This document shows positions 55,850 through 64,000 of a stretch of 64,000 bases of DNA, one piece after another. The notes under the pieces are model-generated. The model was not told the DNA's origin. It saw nothing but the letters and a program-made list of their open reading frames with translations, and ran no database searches. Source of the DNA: Notamacropus eugenii (Eukaryota > Chordata > Mammalia > Diprotodontia > Macropodidae); NCBI RefSeq assembly GCF_028372415.1, contig NC_092874.1:336492651-336556650 (forward strand). Direction: 5' to 3'. The first letter of the stretch is position 1; every line of letters begins with the position of its first letter. The translations under genes and the position numbers were made by a program.

Positions 55850-58800
55850 GTGGTTGTTGCTGCACACAGAGTTCTCCTGGTTCTGCTCCTTTCGCTCAGC
55901 ATCGGATCATATAAGTCTTTCCAGGCCTCTCTGAAGTCTTCCTGTTCATCATTTCTTATAGCGCAATAGTATTCCATTACATTTATGTATCATAATTTAT
56001 TCAGCCATTCCCCAGTTGATGAGCATCCCCTTGATTTCCAGTTTTTGGCCACCACAGAGTGCTGCTACAAATATTTTTGTACATGTGGGACCCTTTCCCA
56101 TTTTTATGATCTCTTGGGGATACAGTCCTAGAAATCATACTGCTGGGTTATAGGGTATGCACGTTTTTGTAACTCTTTGGGCATAGTTGCAGATTGCTCT
56201 CCAGAGTGGTTGGATCAGCTCAGAGGTCCACCAACAATGTATTAGTGTTCTAAATCTCCCACATCCTCTCCAACATTTATCATTTTCCTGTTCTGTCATG
56301 TTTGCCAATCTGATAGGTGTGATGTGGTACCTCAGAGTTGTTTTGATTTGCAGCTCTCTAATCAGAAGTGATTTAGAGCATTTTTTCATATGACTATAGA
56401 TATCTTTAATTTCTTCCTCTGAAAATTGCCTGTTCATATCCTTTGACCATTTATCAATTGGGGAATGACTTGTATTTTTGTACATTTGACTCAGTACTCT
56501 ATATATTCTAGAAATGAGGCCTTTATTACTGACATTAGCTGTAAAAATTCTTTCCCAGTTTTCTACATTCCTCCAAATTTTGGTTGCATTGGGTTTGGTT
56601 GTGCAAAACTTTTCAGTTTAATGTAATCAAAATTATCCATCTTGCACTTCATAATGCCTGCTATCTCTTCTTTAGTCAAAAATTCTTCCCTTCTCCTTAA
56701 ATCTAATAAATACACTATTCCTTGCTCCACCAATTTGTCCATAGTATCAGTCTTTATACCTGGATCATGTATCCATTTGGATTTTATTCTTGTGTAGGGT
56801 GTCAGGCATTGGTCTATGCCTAGTTTCTGCCATACTTTTATCTTGTTTTCCCAGCATTTTTTGTCCATCTGTGATTTCTTATCCCAGAAGTTGGGGTCCT
56901 TGGGTTTATCAAACGGTTGCTTGCTATATTCGTTGTCTACTGTGTCTTGAGTACCTGGCATATTCCACTTGTCTACCCTTTTGTTCTTAGCCAGTACCAA
57001 GTGGTTTTGATAATTGCTGCTTTATAATACAATTTGAGATCTGGTAGGGCTAGGCCACCTTCCCTAGCATTTCTTTTCATTAGTCCCCTTGATATTCTTG
57101 ACCTTTTGTTCTTCCAGATGAATTTTGATACTATTTTTTTCCAGCTCTAGAAAATAATTATCTGATAGTTTAATTGGTATGGCACTGAATAAGTAAATTA
57201 ATTTAGGTAAAATTGTCATTTTTATTATATTGGCTCGGCCTACCCATGAGCAACTGATGTTTCCCACTTACTTAGATCTGACTTTATTTGTGCAAAAAGT
57301 GTCTTGTAGTTGTATTCATATGGTCCCTGGGTTTGTTTTGACAGGTAAACTCCCAAATATTTTATAGTGTCTGCCCTAGCTTTAAATGGGATTTCTCTTT
57401 CTATCTCTTGCTTTTGGGCTATTACTAATATATAGAAATGCAGAAGATTTGTGTGGGTTTATTTTGTAACCTGCAACTTTGCCAAAGTTGTTTATTATTT
57501 CAGGTAGTTTTTTACTTGAATCTCTGGGATTTTCTGAGTATATCATCATATCATCTGCAAAGAGTGATAGCTTAGTTTCTTCTTTGCCTATTCTAAGTCC
57601 TTCAATTTCCTTATCTTGTCTAATTGCAATAGCTAACATTTCTAGTACCATATTGAATAATAGTGGTGCCTATTCTAAGTCTTTCAGTTTCCTTATCTTG
57701 TCTAATTGCAATAGCTAACATCTCTAGTACCATATTGAATAATAGTGAATAATAGCTTATCTCTATTGCATATAATGCTTGCTGAAGGTTTTAGGTAGAT
57801 ACTGCTTATTATTTTGTGGAAAGTTCCCTTTATTCTTATGTTTTCCAATGTTCTTAATAGGAATGGGTTTTGTATTTTGTCAAAAGCTTTTTCTGCATCT
57901 ATTGAGATAATCATGTGGTTTCTGTTAGTTTTGTTGTTGATATAATCAATAATGCTAATAGTTTTCCTAATATTGAACCAGCCCTGCATTCCTGGTATGA
58001 ATCCTATCTCATCATAATGTATTATTCTCATGATAAGTTGCTGTATTCTTTTTGCTAAAATCTTATTTTAAATTTTTGCATTCTATATTCATTAGAGAAA
58101 TTGGTCAATAATTTTCTTTCTCTGTTTTGTCTCTTTCTGGTTTAGGTATCAAAACCATATTTGTATCATAAAAAGAATTTGGGAGTACTCCTTCTTCCTC
58201 TATTTTCCCAAATAGTCTATATCATATTGGACTTAACTGTTCTTTAAATGTTTGACAGAATTCACTTGTAAATCCATCTGGCCCTGGAGATTTTTTCCTA
58301 GGGAGTTCATTAATGGCTTGTTCAATTTCTTTTTCTGAGATGGGGTTAAGTATTTAACTTCCTCTTCTGTTAATCTGGGCAATTTATGTTTTTTAAAATA
58401 CTTACCCATCTCATTTAGATTGTCAAATTTATGGGCATAAAGTTGGGCAAAGTAATTTCTAATTATTGTTTTAATTTCCTCCTCATTGGAGGTGAGTTCA
58501 CCCCTTTCATTTTTGATATTGGTAATTTGGTTTTCTTTTTTTTAACCAAATTGACCAAAGGTTTATCAGTTTTATTAGTTTTTTCATAAAACCAACTCTT
58601 AGATTTATTTATTAGTTCAATAGTTTTCTTAATTTCAGTTTTATTGATCTCTCCTTTGGTTTTCAGTATTTCTAATTTGGTATTTACTTGCAGATTTTCA
58701 ATTTGTTCTTTTTTTAGGTTTTTCAGCTGCAAGTCCAAGTCATCGATCTCCTCGTTCTCTATTTTATTCATGTAGACGTTCAAAGACGTAAAACTTCTCC

Positions 58801-59660
58801 TAAGAACTGCTTTTGCAGTATCCCATAATATTTAGTAGGTTGTCTCATTATTGTCATTCTCTTGAATGAAGTTGTTGATTGTTTCTATGATTTGTTGTTT
58901 TACCCACTCCTTCTTTAGGATTGGATTATTTAGTTTCCAATTAATTTTTGGTTTATTTTTTTTGGCCTTTTATTACATATAATTTTTATTGCATTGTGAT
59001 CTGGGAAGGATGCATTGACTATCTGCCTTTCTGCACTAGATTGTGAGGTTTTTATGTCCAAGAATATGGTCAGTTTTTGTGTATGTGCCATGTACTGCTG
59101 AGAAAAAGGTATATTCCTTTCTACCCCATTAAGTTTTCTCCAGAGATCTATCATACCTATCTTATCCAGAGTTTTATTCACCTCCTTAACTGCTTTCTTG
59201 TTTATTTTAAGGTTAAATTTATCAAGTTCAGAGAGGGGGAGGTTGAGGTCTCCCACTAGTATAGTTTTGCTGTCTATTTCTTCCTGCAACTCCCCCAACC
59301 TGTCCTCTAAGAATTTGGATGCTATCCCTCTTGGAGCATACATCTTTAGTAATGATATTGCTTCATTATCTATGGTACCTTTTAACAGGATATAGTTTCC
59401 TTCCTTATCTCTTTTGATTAGATCTATTTCTGCTTTTGCTTTGTCTGATATTAAGATTGCTACCCCTGCTTTTCTTACATCAGCTGAGGCACAATATATT
59501 TCTCCTCCAGCCTTTTACCTTTACCCTGTGTATATCCCCCTATTTCAAATGTGTTTCCTGTAAACAACATATTGTTGGATTATGGCTTTTAATCCATTAT
59601 GCTATCTGTCTCTGTTTTATGGGAGAGTTCATTCCATTCACATTCACAGTTATGATTACA
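55850..59660 (-). pseudogene. L1 ORF2 remnant of the older copy
   Basis: Fragments in several frames include MNSPIKQRQIA then TAA (59597-59599, the same codon as in the younger copy), [14 protein letters not shown], motif [16 protein letters not shown] (near 57890), [15 protein letters not shown] (motif C, intact FADD, near 57560) and CWRGCGRFRTLIHCWWTSE. The motif B block (GCPLSPL) is missing where an 82-base tandem duplication sits (57586-57749). Not functional. Confidence 0.8.
57586..57749. repeat. 82-base tandem duplication inside L1 ORF2
   Basis: 57586-57667 and 57668-57749 are near-identical (for example GCCTATTCTAAGTC at both starts, ACCATATTGAATAATAGTG at both ends), differing at a few positions. 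Followed by a short AATAGTG repeat. Confidence 0.85.
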
Positions 59661-60299
59661 ATGTGTGTCTTTCCCTCCATTCTCTTTCCCCCTGTTTGTG
59701 CTTTTAGTTCTCTTATCTCCCTTCCCCTCCTCAATAGAGTTTTCACTACCACCTCCTGCAGTCTTCCCTTCCTTCTTTCAGCCTCCCTCCCTTTTATTCC
59801 CCTTTATCCTTACTACTTCTTCCCTCCCTTTTAGCTTCCCCTTCCCTTTCTTCCCCCTTCCCCTCCTCCTGCCTATAGAGCTCATTAGATTTATTTATTT
59901 AAGTTTATTTTTCCCTCCTTGAACCAAATCAGATGAGAGTATCTCTCAGTGTTCATCTCCCTCCCCTCTTTCCCTCTACTATAATATAATTTTGTACTTC
60001 TACCTGTGGTGTAATTTATCATTTTCTGCTTCCTTCTTTTTACATCTGCTGTTGCAATCCCTTTGCATGCTTGAATCACATTTTTATCATCATATCATTT
60101 ACTTTATACCTGTTCCCTGTGTCTATGTATATTCCTTTTATACTTCATAATAGATGTACAATTCTGAAGATTAACAAGTACCATTGTATGGTACTTATAG
60201 GGATGTAAACAGTTTGCCCAAACTGAGTAACAAGTTTTTCTTTCCCTGTGTTCCACCTTTTTATGCCTCTCTTGAGACCTGTGTTTGAAGATCAAATTT

Positions 60300-61286
60300 T
60301 ATATTGAGTTCTGGCCTTTTTGTCAGTAAGGTCTGGAAATCCCTTATTTTGTTGAGTGTACATCTCCTTGCCTGAAATGTTATCCTGAACTTTGCTGAGT
60401 AGTTGATCCTTGGTTGTAGTCCCAGCTCCTTTGCCTTATGGAATATCAGATTCCAATTCCTTTGATCTTTCAGTATGGAAGCTACAAGGTCCTCTGTGAT
60501 CCTGACATAAGTCCTCGATATTTGAATGTTTTTTTCTGGCTACCTGTCATATTTTCTCCTTCACTTGATAGTTCTGGAATTTGGCAACAATGTTTCTTCG
60601 TGTTTTTAGTTTGAGATCCCTTTTGGGAGGTGAATGGTGAATTCTTTCCATGACTATTTTGCGCTCCAGATCTAGTACTTCTGGGCAGTTTTCTTTGATG
60701 ATTTTTTGGAAGATATTGTCCAGACACCTTTTTCATCATGACTTTCTGGTAGGTCAATAATTCTTAAATTTTCTCTCCTGGATCTATTTTCCAGGTCAGT
60801 TTTTCCAATTAGATATTTTACATTTTCTTCTATCTTTTCATTCTTTAGATTCTGTTTGACTGATTCTTGATGTCTTATATAGTTATTAGCTTCTACTTAC
60901 CTGATTCTAATTTTTATCAAATTGTTTCCTTCAGTTAACTTTTGCATCTCCTTTTCCATCTGTACAATTATTTCTTTTAAGGAATTATTTTCTCCAGTAA
61001 GTTTTTGTACTTCCTTTTCCATTTGTTCAATTTTCCTTTTTAAACAGCTGTTCTCTTCAGTGAATTCTTTTATCATACTTTGAAAATCATTGGCCATTTT
61101 TTCTTCTATTTGCTTCTTCATCTGTTCCAGGAGTGCTCTCTGTGCATGCAAGCAGTTCATAGTCCCTTCTGAAGTTTCAGATGGGAGTACAGTCTCAATA
61201 CTGACCTCTTTGGCTTTCGTGTTTTGTACCTTTTCCCCTTAGAAAGATTCTATGGTGTTTTCCCTCCTCCTTTGCTTCTTGCTCAT
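60300..61286 (-). pseudogene. L1 ORF1 remnant of the older copy
   Basis: Begins MSKKQRRRENTIESF on the - strand (ATG at 61284-61286), then an in-frame TAA. From 61160 a frame with MEKEVQKLTGENNSLK and MEKEMQKLTEGNNLIK continues to a stop at 60897. Later pieces match the RRM and C-terminal regions in shifted frames. It lacks 49 coiled-coil residues present in the younger L1. Confidence 0.75.
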
Positions 61287-62247
61287 TATGGTGAGGTTTC
61301 GTGTGTTGTACTTTCTGGTTCTTTCAGTTAGAAGCTGGAGAACTTGTTGTTGAGCTGCTAGTGTGAGAAAGCTAAGGGCAGGTGCCTTTGTTTTTCCTTT
61401 TGTTTTGTGTTTTCTGGCTTAGCCCTGGGCCTAGCTTGTTTAGTGTGGGGGAGGTCTGGTCTGGTCACGTCATGGGAGATCTCCTCAGCCAAGCTAGAGC
61501 AAAGGCAATCTCTGCTCACACCTGAGTCCTAGTGGGAGTTTTCATCCCCTCTGTGGCTCCTCTCCTAGCACTGAGGCACACCTGGGTCCTAGTGCGAGTT
61601 TCTACCCCCTTGGGACTCCTCTCCTTCTGGTTAGCCTCTGCCATAGTAAGAGGAATCCCCCTTAGCTATTTTCCTAGCCTCAGGTTTTACAAGACTCTTT
61701 GTCCCTTCAACTGTTCCCATTGATCCAGGATTTTTCTGGGAAAATATTTTATAGTTCGTTTGAGGTCAATAAGGGGAGGGGGAGAGAGCATTTACCAATC
61801 ACTCCTCCATTTTGGCTCCTGGAAGATCAAGTAGGTGACTTACAGACAATTAATCTGAGGGCTGAAATTCTCAGGAGTGGCTGCAGGTGATACCTGGGGC
61901 TCAGCAGCTGTCACTCAGTAGGCTTGGCTGGTCTCCTGTCCTGGGCTGCCACTCTGCCTTTCTGCTGTGTTGCTGCTGCCTGAGGCTGCCCTGGGGGCTT
62001 CTTGCTCAGCCACACTGCGGGACGCTGCTGTGCTGTGTGCTTACCCCCATGGAACAGATCCTTCCTGTACATCTTCCAGTCTGTCCTGGTCTGTGAGTCT
62101 GCCACAGTCTGTCTCCTGTTGGATTCTGCACCTCCAGAATTTGGTCAGATTCTCTTTTTAGAGGTATCTGAAGGAGTTTGTCTAAGAGCTTGGTTGAGTA
62201 GTTGCTCTCACTCCACCATCTTGGCTCTGCCCCCCTCCAATTGATTT

Positions 62248-64000
62248 ATCATTGAATAAGGATCTCACAATTAGCATACTAACACTTGAAATGAAGTTTT
62301 TGGAGGATCCAAAAACTGTGATTCTTAGTACCTTCAATTTTCCTTCTCACCTTCTCTGCTTTCATCATTATATATGTGGAAGGAGTTTCACAGCACTGAG
62401 GCCAATTTTTTATTTTTATTAGTTTTATGTGTTATGATGGCCAGAGGAAAAAATTTCAGGTGGTTAGCCTAACTGTGATGTCCTTTCCATAATTAGCTGG
62501 TTTATTCCTTGGAAAATTAACTCCTCCTGCTTTCAGGACCAGCATGATAGAAATTAGCAGATGTTGTATTCTAGTGGCATGACTTTCAAGAATCCAAAGT
62601 CACCTCCATGAGTGATGAGGCATTTATTTTAGGACTCTAGAGAACTTTCAGCTATATTTTATGTTTAATAGGCTTTTGTAGGCTGATCTGGAAATTGACC
62701 AACATTTTAAACATTTTTTCTATGGGAAAATACTTTTAAACAACCAAGTTGAGAAATCTGTTTTTAGAATGCAATCTATAGGTTGAGAGTTTCTTCTTAT
62801 GAAGCATAAGATTTTGTAGTAATGAATATGTGATATAGCTAGCAGTATAGAGAATGATTTTGGGAAGAAGATGGGCATTGAAAAGATGGGTAAATGATCC
62901 TTTTTTGCTATGTATACTAGCTTTCTGATTTGTAATTTCTAAAATAGGAAATAATTTTGTATTGACTTTTCTTTTAATGAGTTATGTCTTTGTTTACTTC
63001 CTTAGTTTTAATATTTGCTAACAACTAAGCAACTAGAGTTTTAGAAATGGGTCCATAACAGAATCAAAATGCTTAACTTAAGGAAGCAGTTGAAGCTTTC
63101 ATGATATGTTTTTTTGCCACACATTTTTTCACATTTGTACAGAATATTCTATAAACTTCATAGTATCCAAAGATTTGGTCTTCTCACGTTATTAGGTTGG
63201 AAGTAAGGAGACTTAGATTCCAACTGGGACTCTTGTCACTAATTTGCAACATCACCTTGGACAAGTCACTTTTATTTCTTTAGATTTCAGTTACATGATC
63301 TATAAAATTGAGAGTGTTAGAACAGAATTCTTCCAGCTCTAAAATTGTTTTTGAAAAAATTTTTAAGAAATATAGACAAGTCTCCTTTTGAACTTTATTT
63401 TCCAGTTTTTAAGATTTTATCTCATACAAGTTGACCTTTATTTATTGGAAGAGAGGAGGAATATGCAAAACAATTTCGGTTATAAGTTTTTGACTTTTTT
63501 CATCATTTTTTGTAAGTGGTATATGATAATTAGAGTGATAATGAATTCATTACCATTTTAAACTGACATTATAACTAACAGTTTCTCAGAGGAATGTGTC
63601 ACCTCAAGTTATAGAAGTGAGATGAGCTATGACACCTCCTATAAACTGTAGTTGAAAGATATTAACAATCTGAGAGACTTATCATATTATTTTTGCTGTT
63701 AATAAGGCCTAGAGTGTTGATTAAACTCTAAATAGCCTCACCTTTCTGAATTGCAGTATGAATAGAAAAGTAACATTCAAATTCTTGGCCATTTTATTAT
63801 ACAGAAATGTTTGTGGACAGTACATTATTTATATTAAATAGAAGAAAATTTTGTGTAATTAATAAAGTCCAATTTGACATTGGATTCTTTTTTTTTTTGA
63901 ATGCAATTGATAATATTGATGATCATTTTGTTCACCTCACAGCTACAAGTGAGGAAGAGTGTTTCACGTACTAATCTGATGACTTTTTCTTGATTAATAT
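62248..64000. other. COMMD10: COMMD10 intron 4, right edge
   Basis: AT-rich single-copy-looking intron with one SINE at 63190-63345. No COMM-domain exon is visible. Confidence 0.5.
63190..63345 (+). repeat. CORE/MIR-type SINE, diverged
   Basis: GACTTAGATTCCAACTGGGA, CCTTGGACAAGTCACTT, GATCTATAAAATTGAGAG and CTTCCAGCTCTAAAATTG. Confidence 0.55.

Larger units (their letters stand above)
55463..62237 (-). mobile_element. Full-length L1 retrotransposon (older copy)
   Basis: About 6.8 kb, colinear with the L1 at 41298-48234 but more decayed. CAATTGATT repeats flank it (55454-55462 and 62238-62246; 12 of 12 positions match but one if extended by CAT/TAT). The left end is T-rich. The right end reads, on the - strand, GGGGGGCAGAGCCAAGATGG. 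It inserted immediately after the end of the L2 copy, probably into its tail. Antisense in COMMD10 intron 4. Confidence 0.85.

Noticed and set aside
41298..62237. CRISPR-like or bacterial features in repeats
   Set aside because: The repeats are dispersed or heptad-coding LINE sequence; there is no regular repeat-spacer array and the DNA is plainly vertebrate.

Overview
The window is vertebrate nuclear DNA: split genes with GT-AG introns, a CpG-island promoter and dense LINE/SINE insertions. It is most likely from a marsupial. The reasons are abundant CORE/MIR-type SINEs, full-length L1s with a 5' end like other therian L1s, L2, CR1/L3 and BovB/RTE-type LINEs, and an RNA-derived SINE sharing its 3' tail with a LINE in the same window. 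The species cannot be named from sequence alone.

Two host genes lie on the + strand. The first (about 1.5-8.6 kb) is a complete three-exon gene for a 154-residue ARL14-effector-like protein, ARL14EPL. It ends in a cysteine-rich ARF7EP_C-type domain and is followed by a polyadenylation signal. The second is the 5' two thirds of COMMD10: exon 1 sits in a CpG island (about 20.2-21.2 kb) and exons 2-4 end at 22.9, 27.3 and 34.5 kb. The exons seen encode residues 1-135, the helical N-terminal region. The COMM-domain exons lie beyond the right edge, so everything from 34.5 to 64 kb is intron 4. ARL14EPL and COMMD10 are neighbours in human 5q23, so the order agrees with conserved synteny.

The rest is mostly transposable elements. 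Nine L1-derived pieces are visible and all lie on the - strand, antisense to both genes. They include two full-length L1s in COMMD10 intron 4 (41.3-48.2 kb and 55.5-62.2 kb), an ORF1-only half-L1 of 2.5 kb (11.2-13.7 kb), and an internally deleted L1 (27.6-29.4 kb). The younger L1 keeps an open ORF1 of 393 residues and a clean target-site duplication, but its ORF2 is broken by stops and frameshifts. L2 copies lie on both strands; the one at 52.7-55.4 kb is split by later insertions. A BovB/RTE fragment (49.8-51.8 kb), a CR1/L3 tail (16.8-17.4 kb), two 5'-inverted copies of a further LINE family (14.5-16.2 kb and 52.9-53.8 kb), a probable hAT-type short element (10.4-10.7 kb) and about 18 SINE copies fill much of the remainder. 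A region at 29.4-31.7 kb holds an unidentified repeat as an imperfect inverted pair about 1.8 kb apart.

No bacterial-type operon, CRISPR array, rRNA or functional tRNA gene is present. No new cellular system was found. The observations most worth following are features of the L1 family (a stop shared by both ORF2 copies, ORF1 coiled-coil length change, a doubled 5' promoter module), the LINE/SINE shared tail, and the inverted repeat.
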